Shown here: one piece after another, positions 16,615-24,826 of the stretch
Layout: every line of letters starts with the position of its first letter
Numbering within the stretch: the stretch's first letter is position 1
NCBI GenBank assembly: GCA_945868305.1
Contig: CAMBKU010000010.1
Span: 1 to 50,799, forward strand
Reading direction: 5' to 3'
DNA from: an uncultured Lachnospiraceae bacterium
GTDB taxonomy: Bacteria; Bacillota; Clostridia; Lachnospirales; Lachnospiraceae
DNA length: 50,799 nt
The notes under the pieces: generated by a model
The model's input: the letters and a program-made list of their open reading frames with translations, nothing else
Told to the model about the DNA's origin: nothing
The model's database searches: none
Translations under genes and position numbers: made by a program

Positions 16615-16644
16615 ATCATATCATATTTCCCTTTTTCTTTCCAA
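16615..16644 (-). promoter_or_regulatory. Candidate promoter for the radical SAM operon
   Basis: On the minus strand TTGGAA (16639-16644) is followed after 18 nt by TATGAT (16615-16620). It lies about 50 nt before the first gene of the operon and is divergent from the asnA promoter. Confidence 0.5.
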
Positions 16645-16672
16645 ATTCTTTGCACAAATCCAGACACAATTA

Positions 16673-16701
16673 TTGAAAAACAAAAATGACATTGCTATAA
16701 T
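16673..16701 (+). promoter_or_regulatory. Strong sigma-A promoter for asnA
   Basis: TTGAAA (16673-16678), a 17-nt spacer and TATAAT (16696-16701) with TG upstream of the -10 form a near-consensus promoter. It sits exactly where a longer in-frame TTG start for asnA would be, so that start is excluded. Confidence 0.85.
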
Positions 16702-16738
16702 AAGGAAGAATTTTAGAATTGAATCGAGGAAAAATGCA

Positions 16739-17749
16739 ATGGATCAATTAATTATACCAAAAGATTACCATTCCGAATTGAATCTGCATGATACGCAGAT
16801 TGCCATCAAAACGGTAAAAGATTTTTTCCAGAACCTTTTGGCTCAACGTTTAAACCTTTCCCGTGTTTCCGCACCGCTTTTTGTTGACCCGCTTTCCGGG
16901 TTAAACGATGATTTAAATGGCGTGGAAAGACCTGTCACCTTCGGAATCAAAGAACAAAATGAAAAAGAAGCACAGGTTGTTCATTCTTTAGCAAAATGGA
17001 AGCGCTACGCTTTGGGAAAATACGGATTTTCCTGCGGAGAAGGTCTTTACACCGACATGAATGCTATCCGCAGAGATGAGGATACCGACAACATCCACTC
17101 TATTTTCGTAGATCAGTGGGATTGGGAAAAAATCATTCGCAAAGAAGACCGTAACGAAGCCTTCTTCAAAGAAACGGTTCGTACTGTATATCAGGTGCTG
17201 CGCAAGACAGAAAAGTATATGTCCATCCAGTATGATTACATACACGAGATTCTCCCAGAAGATATTTTCTTTATTACCGCCCAGGAATTAGAGGATATGT
17301 TCCCGGAATATACCCCAAAAGAACGCGAATACTATATCACCAAAACCAAGGGCGCGGTCTGCATCATGAAAATCGGTGATACCCTAGAATCCGGTGAGAA
17401 ACACGACGGACGTGCCCCGGATTACGATGATTGGTCACTAAACGGCGACATTCTTGTTTATTACCCAGTACTAGACATCGCCCTAGAAATTTCTTCCATG
17501 GGAATCCGTGTAGACAAAAAAGCACTTCTTTCCCAGTTAGAAAAGGCAGGATGCCCGGAAAAAGCAAAACTGCCCTTCCAGAAAGCAATTTTGGATGAAA
17601 AAATTCCATACACCATCGGCGGTGGAATCGGTCAGTCCCGTATCTGTATGTTCTTTTTAAGAAAGGCACACATCGGAGAAGTACAGTCTTCTCTCTGGCC
17701 CAAAGAAATGTTAAATGAAATCGAAAAAGCAGGAATCCAGTTATTATAA
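16739..17749 (+). CDS. asnA: Aspartate-ammonia ligase (asparagine synthetase A)
   Basis: AsnA makes asparagine from aspartate, ammonia and ATP, using a fold related to class II aminoacyl-tRNA synthetases. The 336-aa protein has the family blocks VSAPLFVDPLSGLNDDLNGVERPV, KWKRYALGKY, GLYTDMNAIRRDED, SIFVDQWDWEK, IGDTLESGEKHDGRAPDYDDW and the C-terminal GGGIGQSRICMFFL. The ATG at 16739 follows a GAGGA ribosome-binding site and the strong promoter at 16673-16701. The 22 codons open upstream of it are promoter DNA. It is monocistronic, with a terminator 6 bp after its stop. Free asparagine from AsnA complements the tRNA-dependent Asn route of the aspS-gatCAB operon. [Confidence was missing in the original answer; 0.5 is a placeholder.]. 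Confidence 0.5.
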   Translation: MDQLIIPKDYHSELNLHDTQIAIKTVKDFFQNLLAQRLNLSRVSAPLFVDPLSGLNDDLNGVERPVTFGIKEQNEKEAQVVHSLAKWKRYALGKYGFSCGEGLYTDMNAIRRDEDTDNIHSIFVDQWDWEKIIRKEDRNEAFFKETVRTVYQVLRKTEKYMSIQYDYIHEILPEDIFFITAQELEDMFPEYTPKEREYYITKTKGAVCIMKIGDTLESGEKHDGRAPDYDDWSLNGDILVYYPVLDIALEISSMGIRVDKKALLSQLEKAGCPEKAKLPFQKAILDEKIPYTIGGGIGQSRICMFFLRKAHIGEVQSSLWPKEMLNEIEKAGIQLL

Positions 17750-17754
17750 AATCA

Positions 17755-17798
17755 CCCCTCTGCACTTCATCACTTTGAGCAGAGGGGCTTTTTCTTTT
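17755..17798 (+). terminator. asnA terminator
   Basis: CCCCTCTGC (17755-17763) pairs with GCAGAGGGG (17779-17787) and is followed by a T-rich run. It sits directly after the asnA stop and opposite the dapB 3' end. Confidence 0.9.
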
Positions 17799-17814
17799 CT
17801 TAATTACGACACGC

Positions 17815-18579
17815 TTACCCACGTGCTGCAATCACATCTCTCATATCATAAAATCCTGCCGGCTTTCCTGCCAGAAATTTTGCCGCTTCTACTGCGCCTT
17901 TTCCAAATATTGCCCTGGAATAAGCCGTATGCTTCACTTCGATTACTTCGTCCATTCCAGCAAAAATAATCTCATGCTCACCGACAATACTTCCTCCGCG
18001 GACAGCGGAAATACCGATTTCATTCTTTTCTCTCTTTTTGCGTTCCTTCGAACGGTCAAATTTATATTCACAGGTTCCATCTACCGCTTCATTCAGGCAG
18101 TCTGCCAGAGCAAGGGCTGTTCCACTCGGAGCATCCAGCTTCTGATTATGATGCTTTTCTACAATCTCCATGTCAAAACCTGCCGGAGCAAGTATTTTTA
18201 CAATTTTCGGCAGAATTTCAAGCAATGTATTGACTCCAAGAGACATATTTGCCGACTTTAGGACTGCCACTTTCTTGCTGGTTTCCTCCACCTTTATTAA
18301 CTGTTCCTCAGAAAGTCCTGTACTGCAAAGAACAACCGGAACCTGTTTTTCTACACAATAATCCAATAATGTATCTACTGCCTTTGCATTGGAAAAATCA
18401 ATAATTGCGTCTGCTGCCACATTACAGTCAGCAATGGTAGGAAATACCGGATAATTATTGGAAATCCCATCATATGTATCGATACCTGCTACGATTTCAA
18501 TATTATCATCCTGCTCAATCAGGTTTGTAATGACCTGACCCATTCTTCCATTACATCCGTGCATAATTACTTTTGTCAT
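17815..18579 (-). CDS. dapB: 4-hydroxy-tetrahydrodipicolinate reductase
   Basis: DapB reduces the DapA product to tetrahydrodipicolinate using NAD(P)H, on the path to diaminopimelate and lysine. The nucleotide-binding loop HGCNGRMG is at the N-terminus. The catalytic block EKHHNQKLDAPSGTA and the C-terminal dimerisation/substrate domain are intact. Two starts are possible: a GTG at 18588 and an ATG at 18579. The ATG has an AAGG element 8 nt upstream and gives 254 aa, so it is preferred, though the GTG is not excluded. It lies 40-50 bp after dapA in the same operon. Confidence 0.93.
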   Translation of the reverse strand: MTKVIMHGCNGRMGQVITNLIEQDDNIEIVAGIDTYDGISNNYPVFPTIADCNVAADAIIDFSNAKAVDTLLDYCVEKQVPVVLCSTGLSEEQLIKVEETSKKVAVLKSANMSLGVNTLLEILPKIVKILAPAGFDMEIVEKHHNQKLDAPSGTALALADCLNEAVDGTCEYKFDRSKERKKREKNEIGISAVRGGSIVGEHEIIFAGMDEVIEVKHTAYSRAIFGKGAVEAAKFLAGKPAGFYDMRDVIAARG

Positions 18580-18628
18580 TTTATTCACCTTATACCTTCA
18601 TATCTTTTGCAATATTTATTATCCTTCG

Positions 18629-19519
18629 TTATGCAAGTTTAATTCCGTAGTCTTGCATGACCTGGGCAAGTTTTGCAGCATTTTCTTCTCCCATCTCACA
18701 AAGCGGTGCACGTAAACTTCCCACATTAAGTCCCATAAGATTCATCGCTTTTTTCACCGGAATCGGATTGACCTCACTGAACAAAGCGTCAACCAACGGC
18801 AATGCCTCACGCTGCAACTCCATCGCTTTTTTCGTATCACCATCCAGATAACTTGCCACCATATCATGCACTTTCTGCGGCGCCACATTGGACCATACGG
18901 AAATCACACCAATGCCTCCGATTGCAAGAAGCGGAACCACAATTCCGTCTTCTCCGGAATACAAATCAAGCTTACCATCGGTCAAATACATGGTCTTTGA
19001 AGCCTGTGCAACATTTCCGGTGGCTTCTTTTAATCCCACAATATTCTCCACATGATTGAAAAGATACGCAGTTGTCTCCGGCAGAAGATTGCATCCGGTT
19101 CTCCCCGGCACATTATACATGATAATCGGTGTCTTTACCGCCTCCGCAATCTGGGTATAATGAGAAATCAATCCCTGCTGCGTTGCTTTATTGTAATATG
19201 GCGTAACTACAAGCAAGCCATCCACGCCGACTTCTTCCGCTTCCTTAGAAAGCTGGATTGCCGTTCTTGTACAGTTTGAGCCGGTTCCTGCCACCACCGG
19301 CACTCTGTGCTTTGTAAACTCTACTGCCGCTTTGATAACATCTGCATGTTCCTCCATGGTAAGAGTTGAGCCCTCTCCGGTTGTTCCTGCAATCACAATG
19401 CAATCGGTTCCATTGTCAATCTGGAAATTAATAATCTCCTCTAATTTTTCATAATTAACATCCAGATTTTCCTTCATTGGTGTAACAATCGCAACTCCTG
19501 CACCTTTAAAAATAGCCAT
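18629..19519 (-). CDS. dapA: 4-hydroxy-tetrahydrodipicolinate synthase
   Basis: DapA condenses pyruvate with aspartate semialdehyde, the committed step to lysine and diaminopimelate. The 296-aa TIM-barrel has the TTGEGSTL phosphate-type loop, Y135 in MYNVPGRTG and the Schiff-base lysine K164 in VGLKEATG. The ATG follows an AGGAGG ribosome-binding site. It is the first gene of dapA-dapB, under the lysine riboswitch at 19600-19805. The third lysine-pathway gene in this window, dapL, is 10 kb away in its own unit. Confidence 0.96.
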   Translation of the reverse strand: MAIFKGAGVAIVTPMKENLDVNYEKLEEIINFQIDNGTDCIVIAGTTGEGSTLTMEEHADVIKAAVEFTKHRVPVVAGTGSNCTRTAIQLSKEAEEVGVDGLLVVTPYYNKATQQGLISHYTQIAEAVKTPIIMYNVPGRTGCNLLPETTAYLFNHVENIVGLKEATGNVAQASKTMYLTDGKLDLYSGEDGIVVPLLAIGGIGVISVWSNVAPQKVHDMVASYLDGDTKKAMELQREALPLVDALFSEVNPIPVKKAMNLMGLNVGSLRAPLCEMGEENAAKLAQVMQDYGIKLA

Positions 19520-19572
19520 AATCTTTTCCTCCTATATCTAGTATATGTTTTTCTCTTTTTCGTGTGTATAAA

Positions 19573-19596
19573 AAAACCGGTCCAATGGACCGGTCA
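19573..19596 (-). terminator. Lysine-riboswitch expression-platform terminator
   Basis: On the minus strand ACCGGTC and GACCGGT arms form a hairpin followed by TTTTTT, about 55 nt before dapA. It is the regulated terminator of the leader. Confidence 0.85.
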
Positions 19597-19599
19597 AAA

Positions 19600-19805
19600 G
19601 ATTTTACTTAAAGCTTAGCTCAAATCTTCGATAGCGCCCCATCCGTTACCAGATGACAGTCAAATGGCTCTTAACCAAGTGCCCAAGGTCTATGCTTTCA
19701 GGTGACATATCCTTTCGGCGTTCTTTCCTTTCACCAACCTTCTTCTGCGCCTGCCGCATCCGACTGGTTACTCATAAATCACGCAACCTCTATCTCTCAC
19801 TATTC
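19600..19805 (-). promoter_or_regulatory. Lysine riboswitch (L box) upstream of dapA
   Basis: The minus strand has the conserved L-box pieces in order: GATAGAGGTTGCG, GAGTAACC, GTGAAAGG, CGCCGAAAGG, CTTGGGCACTTGG, CTGTCATC and the closing GGGCGCTATC. The first and last elements pair as the basal stem. A terminator follows. Lysine binding is expected to favour termination and turn off dapA-dapB. It accounts for the gene-free stretch between dapA and the adenosyltransferase gene. Confidence 0.93.
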
Positions 19806-19818
19806 ACTTCTTAAAATT

Positions 19819-19847
19819 ACTATATCACTGATAAATATCCCTGTCAA
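19819..19847 (-). promoter_or_regulatory. Promoter for the lysine riboswitch-dapAB transcript
   Basis: TTGACA (19842-19847), a 17-nt spacer and TATAGT (19819-19824) with TG upstream of the -10, on the minus strand, immediately before the aptamer. Confidence 0.85.
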
Positions 19848-19855
19848 CCAGGCAG

Positions 19856-20338
19856 TTATTTCTCTGATGCGATATTATAAATCTCATCTACACAAGTACG
19901 CATTTCTTCCTTCAATACACGTCCGGTAAAAATCAAATCCACATCTTCTTCTTTTTCCTGTATCAGAAGCTTTAACTCCTCCACGGAAACAATGCCATTG
20001 TCCACCAGACCCAGTACCTCATCCAGAATCAGCATATCACACTCTCTGGTTGCAAGCACTTTTTTAGCAAAATTTATGCCATTGCGCATATTGATTTTTT
20101 CTTCTTCCTGCTCTTCTTTGGACAATTCATCATAATATCCTGTTGCTTTTTCAAAGCAAAAACATTTAATCTCCGGCTCCAGCCTCTCATAGTAGGAGCT
20201 GCTTTCCCCTTTGCCTTTTAAAAACTGGACAACATAAGCAGTCTTCCCTTCGCTTGCGGCACGCAATGCATTTCCCAGTGCGGCATTGGTCTTTCCTCTC
20301 CCCACGCCGTAATAAACCTGAACATGTCCTGTACTCAA
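19856..20338 (-). CDS. cobO: Corrinoid (cob(I)yrinic acid a,c-diamide) adenosyltransferase, CobO/BtuR type
   Basis: The enzyme transfers the adenosyl group of ATP to the reduced cobalt of a corrinoid to make the adenosyl form. The 160-aa P-loop protein has GVGRGKTNAALG (about 11-22), the YVVQFLKG strand and DMLILDEVLGLVD (Walker B-like). It is shorter than many CobO proteins (170-200 aa), mainly at the N-terminus. It starts with TTG at 20338: the AGGAGG ribosome-binding site is 6 nt upstream and the nearby ATG is out of frame. No other cobalamin gene is near, which suggests salvage use. It follows the SSB-like gene by 83 bp without a clear terminator between them. Confidence 0.85.
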   Translation of the reverse strand: MSTGHVQVYYGVGRGKTNAALGNALRAASEGKTAYVVQFLKGKGESSSYYERLEPEIKCFCFEKATGYYDELSKEEQEEEKINMRNGINFAKKVLATRECDMLILDEVLGLVDNGIVSVEELKLLIQEKEEDVDLIFTGRVLKEEMRTCVDEIYNIASEK

Positions 20339-20421
20339 TTTTGTCCTCCTCTGCTACAAACCCTCTGCATCATATTACCAGATTTCTCTAAAATACCACA
20401 ATGCGGCCAAAAAAGCAACTT

Positions 20422-21048
20422 TTATTCCAAAAACTCTATTTTACTGACCGAAACTTCATATGCCATTCTTTTTTCCGTTTCATCTTCATTTATCTTTTTT
20501 ATGTACTCACGACTCTGAATTCTGCCCCAGAGCTGTACATGTCCGCCAACCTCAAATCCCGATGCGAATCTGGCATTTCTTCCCCAGCAGATACACGGAA
20601 TATAATCGGATTTTCCGTAGGAACGGTTGACCGCGATAAGCAAATCCGCAATCTCTCTTCCCAGCGGTGTCTTGCGGTAGATTGGCGCCTTACAGATGTA
20701 ACCGTCCAAAAAAATCTGATTGCTCTTTATTTCCTCATCTACTTCCTCCACAAACTCCAACTCCCGTACAAACACAGACAAAACCAGACGATTCTTCTTT
20801 TCCTCATGACGATTGTAGGAACGAAACTGACCGGTCACGTAGATTTTTTTCCCAATATAGCTTTGTTTTGTGTCTACCAGCCGCTCAGAAACCATAAGCG
20901 GTATATAATCCATAAAGTTGCTCAGCCGGTTTACCGCTATCTCTACCATGTAAAACCCCTCACCATAAACCTCGTGGCTAAATTCGAAATCGGATACGAT
21001 TTCCCCCATCATTGATACCTGATTGTTTTCAAAAATTTTATCTGCCAT
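20422..21048 (-). CDS. Tandem OB-fold, single-stranded DNA-binding-like protein
   Basis: The 208-aa chain contains two SSB-like OB domains. The first (about 5-105) holds FYMVEIAVNRLSNFMDYIPL and GKKIYVTGQFRSYN; the second (about 110-208) holds FLDGYICKAPIYRKTPLGRE, LLIAVNRSYGKSDYIPCICW, GGHVQLWGRIQSREY and a C-terminal YEVSVSKIEFLE. The second domain follows canonical SSB much more closely, but no acidic SSB tip is present. It probably binds single-stranded nucleic acid. The main replicative SSB is presumably elsewhere. The ATG at 21048 has a GGGAG ribosome-binding site and overlaps a 36-codon ORF by 11 nt. I cannot assign a specific role. Confidence 0.75.
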   Translation of the reverse strand: MADKIFENNQVSMMGEIVSDFEFSHEVYGEGFYMVEIAVNRLSNFMDYIPLMVSERLVDTKQSYIGKKIYVTGQFRSYNRHEEKKNRLVLSVFVRELEFVEEVDEEIKSNQIFLDGYICKAPIYRKTPLGREIADLLIAVNRSYGKSDYIPCICWGRNARFASGFEVGGHVQLWGRIQSREYIKKINEDETEKRMAYEVSVSKIEFLE

Positions 21049-21148
21049 GAATTTTTCTCCCTTCCTCTCGCCCGGCAATATACTTTGCCCGTCGGCTCAT
21101 GTACATCGATGGCATATCGACTTGTATCCTGCTATATATGTATTCCAT
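21038..21148 (-). CDS. Small ORF (36 aa) overlapping the SSB-like gene start
   Basis: ATG at 21148 with AGGCAGGGGA just upstream opens a 36-codon frame. Its TAA lies 11 nt inside the next gene, out of frame with it. The peptide starts MEYIYSRIQVDMPSMYMSRR, is Tyr/Met-rich at first and strongly basic at the end. Overlap of this kind is typical of translational coupling. I do not recognise the peptide. It may be a real small protein or a leader. Confidence 0.4.
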   Translation of the reverse strand: MEYIYSRIQVDMPSMYMSRRAKYIAGREEGRKIHGR

Positions 21149-21159
21149 TCCCCTGCCTT

Positions 21160-21180
21160 TTAGAACTCCTTTTTTTCCAT
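21160..21180 (-). other. Six-codon leader ORF with consensus ribosome-binding site
   Basis: AAGGAGGGTGAGCAAA precedes ATG at 21180 and the frame reads M-E-K-K-E-F-stop. The ribosome-binding site is the best in the area yet serves only six codons. It may be a translational leader for the downstream small ORF and SSB-like gene. The rest of the 21079-21414 stretch holds only this leader and the typA promoter. Confidence 0.35.
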
Positions 21181-21308
21181 TTTGCTCACCCTCCTTGGAA
21201 TGTTTATTAAATTATCATGATGCCCACACAAAATCTGCCCCAATTTGTCGATAACGTTTCATTTCTCTTTTCTCCCTTTCCAATCACCTGGATATTTACC
21301 GAAATTAC

Positions 21309-21336
21309 TTGCGTAATGAGAAAAATGTGATAAAAT
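21309..21336 (+). promoter_or_regulatory. Candidate promoter for typA
   Basis: TTGCGT (21309-21314) and TAAAAT (21331-21336) are 16 nt apart, with TG upstream of the -10. It is followed by about 75 nt of untranslated leader before the typA ribosome-binding site. Confidence 0.55.
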
Positions 21337-21414
21337 AAAAAGGTCGGTCATTTATAGACCCCCTATTTTTGAACTGTTGTTTTTTCTTATATATAAAGAG
21401 AGAGGTACAAATTT

Positions 21415-23250
21415 ATGAAAATGAAACGAGAGGATGTTCGTAACATTGCTATCATTGCACACGTTGACCACGGTAAAACCACACTGGTAGATGGTCTGTT
21501 AAAGCAAAGCGGTGTCTTTCGTGAAAATCAGGAAGTTCAGGAACGTGTCATGGACTCCAATGACATTGAGCGTGAAAGAGGTATCACCATTCTTTCCAAA
21601 AATACTGCTGTATACTACAAGGACACGAAAATCAACATTATTGATACCCCGGGACATGCCGATTTCGGCGGCGAGGTAGAACGTATCTTAAAAATGGTAA
21701 ATGGTGTCGTTCTGCTTGTAGATGCTTTTGAGGGCGTTATGCCGCAGACCAAATTCGTGCTGATGAAAGCATTAGCTTTAGATCTTCCGGTTATCGTATG
21801 TCTAAACAAGATTGACCGCCCGGAGGCAAGACCTTCCGAAGTTGTAGATGAAGTGCTGGAATTATTTATGGATCTGGATGCTTCTGACGAACAGCTCGAC
21901 TGTCCTTTCCTCTATGCTTCTGCAAGAGAAGGCTATGCATTAAAGGACTTAAACGATGAAAAGAAAGACATGACTCCATTATTTGAGACCATTGTCAATT
22001 ATATTCCTGCTCCAGAGGGCGACCCGGATGCCAATACTCAGGTTTTAATCAGCACCATTGATTACAATGAATATGTGGGACGTATCGGCGTCGGCAAGAT
22101 TGATAACGGTTCTCTCAAAGTAAATCAGGAGGCCGTTGTTGTAAACCATCATGAACCGGACAAAAAAGAACGTGTCCGCATCAGCAAATTGTATGAATTT
22201 GATGGTTTAAACAAAGTAGAGGTAACGGAAGCAAAAATCGGTTCCATTGTAGCGATTTCCGGTATCGCAGATATTCATATCGGAGATACCATCTGTGCCC
22301 CGGAAAATCCGGTTGCCATTCCTTTCCAGAAAATTTCCGAGCCTACGATTTCCATGAACTTTATCGTAAATGACTCTCCGCTTGCCGGACAGGAAGGTAA
22401 ATTTGTAACCTCCCGTCACATCAGAGACCGTCTGTTCCGTGAATTAAATACCGACGTCTCCTTACGGGTAGAAGAAACCGAAAGTCCGGACTGCTACAAG
22501 GTTTCCGGCAGAGGCGAATTACATTTATCCGTTTTGATTGAGAATATGCGCCGAGAAGGCTATGAGTTTGCAGTCAGCAAAGCCGAAGTTCTCTACAAGA
22601 CCGATGAAAATGGTAAGAAACTTGAGCCTATGGAAATTGCTTATGTCGATGTTCCGGACGACTTTACCGGAGCTGTTATTCAAAAGCTAAGCCAGAGAAA
22701 AGGTGAGCTGCAGAATATGGGCCCAATTAGCGGCGGCTACACACGTATCCAGTTCCGCATCCCATCCCGTGGACTTATTGGTTACCGTGGTGAATTTTTG
22801 ACTGACACCAAGGGAAATGGTATCATCAATACCATCTTCGACGGTTATGATGCTTACCGTGGAGATATCGAATATCGTCCGACCGGTTCCCTCATCGCCT
22901 TCGAGACTGGCGAATCCGTAACCTACGGTCTGTTCGCCGCACAGGATCGCGGTACTTTATTTATCGGACCGGGTGAAAAAGTTTACGCTGGAATGGTTAT
23001 TGGTCAAAGCTCCCGTGCTGAGGATATCGAAATCAACGTATGTAAGAAAAAACATCTTACCAATACACGTTCTTCTTCCGCAGATGAGGCGCTGACTTTA
23101 GTTCCACCACGGATTTTAAGCTTAGAGCAGGCAATCGATTTTATCGATACCGATGAGCTTCTTGAAGTAACTCCGGAAAACCTGCGTATCCGTAAAAGAA
23201 TTTTAGACCCGACCCTCCGCAAGAGAGCCGGCTTTAAGAAAAATGCATAA
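21415..23250 (+). CDS. typA: Translational GTPase TypA/BipA
   Basis: TypA/BipA is a ribosome-associated GTPase related to EF-G, involved in 50S assembly at low temperature and in stress adaptation. The 611-aa length is standard. Motifs: G1 AHVDHGKTT (about 14-22), the G2 region ERERGITI, G3 DTPGHADF, G4 NKIDRP and G5 SAREG. EF-G-like domains III and V and the TypA-specific C-terminal domain follow, ending in RKRILDPTLRKRAGFKKNA. The start is ATG (or the ATG two codons later) after an AGAGAGG element. It is monocistronic, with its own promoter and a terminator. Confidence 0.96.
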   Translation: MKMKREDVRNIAIIAHVDHGKTTLVDGLLKQSGVFRENQEVQERVMDSNDIERERGITILSKNTAVYYKDTKINIIDTPGHADFGGEVERILKMVNGVVLLVDAFEGVMPQTKFVLMKALALDLPVIVCLNKIDRPEARPSEVVDEVLELFMDLDASDEQLDCPFLYASAREGYALKDLNDEKKDMTPLFETIVNYIPAPEGDPDANTQVLISTIDYNEYVGRIGVGKIDNGSLKVNQEAVVVNHHEPDKKERVRISKLYEFDGLNKVEVTEAKIGSIVAISGIADIHIGDTICAPENPVAIPFQKISEPTISMNFIVNDSPLAGQEGKFVTSRHIRDRLFRELNTDVSLRVEETESPDCYKVSGRGELHLSVLIENMRREGYEFAVSKAEVLYKTDENGKKLEPMEIAYVDVPDDFTGAVIQKLSQRKGELQNMGPISGGYTRIQFRIPSRGLIGYRGEFLTDTKGNGIINTIFDGYDAYRGDIEYRPTGSLIAFETGESVTYGLFAAQDRGTLFIGPGEKVYAGMVIGQSSRAEDIEINVCKKKHLTNTRSSSADEALTLVPPRILSLEQAIDFIDTDELLEVTPENLRIRKRILDPTLRKRAGFKKNA

Positions 23251-23258
23251 AAACAGAT

Positions 23259-23297
23259 ACGCCGGACAGAAGAAAATTTCTGCCCGGCGTTTTTTTG
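23259..23297 (+). terminator. typA terminator
   Basis: ACGCCGG plus CAGAA pairs with TTCTG plus CCGGCGT, followed by seven T residues. It lies 8 bp past the typA stop and could also act weakly on the opposing chemoreceptor transcript. Confidence 0.9.
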
Positions 23298-23330
23298 TTA
23301 CCAATTTATTTTTTGCGATTTTGATGCGAA

Positions 23331-24761
23331 CTAAAAACTCAGTCCTTCTGCATCCAGTTTTTCCACAATCTGCTCCACTTCATTCATGTCAGCAATCAAT
23401 CCCTTAGAATACTCCTCTGCCTCACGATAAACACTTCTCGCCTTATCATAATCCTCTCTGTAAATTGCCTGAATCACTTCGCTGCCAAAACTGTGGAACT
23501 TTTTATGCTTCTCGCGAATTCCGTTCCAGACCGCCTTTACCTTTTCATTTTGCGGAATCATTGCATAATAGAAATGTCCGAACCCACACTTGGTGTCATC
23601 CAATTGCAGCGGATAAACCATTTCGTCCGTCACCATTCTCTTTAAATTGGAAAGCCAGGTTTCATGCGCTGTGATTGCTTTTTTCATGTAACCTGCGAAC
23701 ATCTGATTTTCCATCACATAAAACGCATCTAATCCCATCTTTCCCATAAGCTTTGCCGCATCATCCAAATCTTTCTCAATCGCGGTCACCGGATCGGTGG
23801 CTTTCTTTAACTCTGCACCAATAGATAACAAATCCTGCGTTTCCGTTTGCAAATTCTCACATTGCTTCTTAATATATCCTGCCTGATTTTCCAATTCGTC
23901 CATCGAACTTGAGATTTCTTCGCTGACTGCTGCCAGAGAACTCACAGAATCCGTAATCGTTCCGACACTTTTCTGATTCTCGTCATTAATCTCCCATACC
24001 GCATTAATCTTCTCGTCCATATCACTCAATGCCTCTACTGCAGCATTGGCACTGTCTGCACTCTTTCCTGATGCCTCTTTAATGGCATTCACAAATTCTC
24101 CCATGTTGGCAGTCAGTTTCTGAGTTTCCTCTGCAAGCTGCCGGATTTCTTCTGCGACGACTGCAAAGCCCTTTCCTGCTTCGCCTGCCCTTGCTGCCTC
24201 AATTGATGCATTTAATGCCAACAGATTGGTCTGACCGGAAATAGAATTGATTCCTGCAATGACCTCATTCATATGATTTAACACATCAATAAGATTTTCC
24301 ATATTCTGCTTCATCTCTTTGGACTCCGTCATTGTCTTCTGGGAAAGATCTCTGATTTCTGTAAGCTGGCGCTGTCCTTCTTCAATATTTTTATAAATAG
24401 CTGTCGTTTCTTCTGAGGCAGTCAAAATAGTATTCGTAAGATCTTCATGCTGACCTGATACCTCCTCCGCCACATGGGATGTCTCGGTTGCTGCCTGCAC
24501 AATCTCATCCGTAGATTCTGCAACCGAATTGGATATATCCCCCATATGATCCGTATGATGCACCAACGCAAGATCCAGGGAACTGATCTGCATTACCGCA
24601 GACAAATCTTTCGCCATTACTTCTTCAAATTGTTTTCTTCCTTTAGAGAGCCGTTCATACATTTGCCCGATCTCCGGCTCCGCCTTCGTGTAATCTGCAT
24701 TCCGTAAAGCTGCTACTGCCTGTAAGCATGTTTTGTCTGATTTGTTTTTCCCAAATACCAT
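23331..24761 (-). CDS. Soluble methyl-accepting chemotaxis protein with C-terminal CZB zinc-binding domain
   Basis: This cytoplasmic chemoreceptor has no membrane segment in its 476 aa. The central coiled-coil signalling hairpin has the conserved tip [20 protein letters not shown], which binds CheA and CheW. The C-terminal region (about 345-470) matches the chemoreceptor zinc-binding (CZB) pattern: HETWLSNL, then [12 protein letters not shown], then [10 protein letters not shown], supplying the three His and one Cys ligands. CZB receptors such as Helicobacter TlpD respond to hypochlorous acid or zinc. A redox- or zinc-linked taxis role is inferred. It follows the M23 peptidase gene by 65 bp and may be read from the same operon or from its own promoter. 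Confidence 0.9.
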   Translation of the reverse strand: MVFGKNKSDKTCLQAVAALRNADYTKAEPEIGQMYERLSKGRKQFEEVMAKDLSAVMQISSLDLALVHHTDHMGDISNSVAESTDEIVQAATETSHVAEEVSGQHEDLTNTILTASEETTAIYKNIEEGQRQLTEIRDLSQKTMTESKEMKQNMENLIDVLNHMNEVIAGINSISGQTNLLALNASIEAARAGEAGKGFAVVAEEIRQLAEETQKLTANMGEFVNAIKEASGKSADSANAAVEALSDMDEKINAVWEINDENQKSVGTITDSVSSLAAVSEEISSSMDELENQAGYIKKQCENLQTETQDLLSIGAELKKATDPVTAIEKDLDDAAKLMGKMGLDAFYVMENQMFAGYMKKAITAHETWLSNLKRMVTDEMVYPLQLDDTKCGFGHFYYAMIPQNEKVKAVWNGIREKHKKFHSFGSEVIQAIYREDYDKARSVYREAEEYSKGLIADMNEVEQIVEKLDAEGLSF

Positions 24762-24826
24762 TTTATCTACCCCAATCTGTATTTTTTTAGTTTATACACT
24801 CATTTTGCGCTCTGCATGGTATAAAG

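Noticed and set aside
16673-16738. Longer asnA reading frame starting at TTG
   Set aside because: The TTG is the -35 box of a near-consensus promoter (TTGAAA, 17 nt, TATAAT) and lacks a ribosome-binding site; the ATG at 16739 is preferred.
24762-24826. Flagellar sigma-D promoter before the chemoreceptor gene
   Set aside because: No TAAA/GCCGATAA pattern is present; a TTGACT box has only a weak -10 partner, so no promoter is listed.
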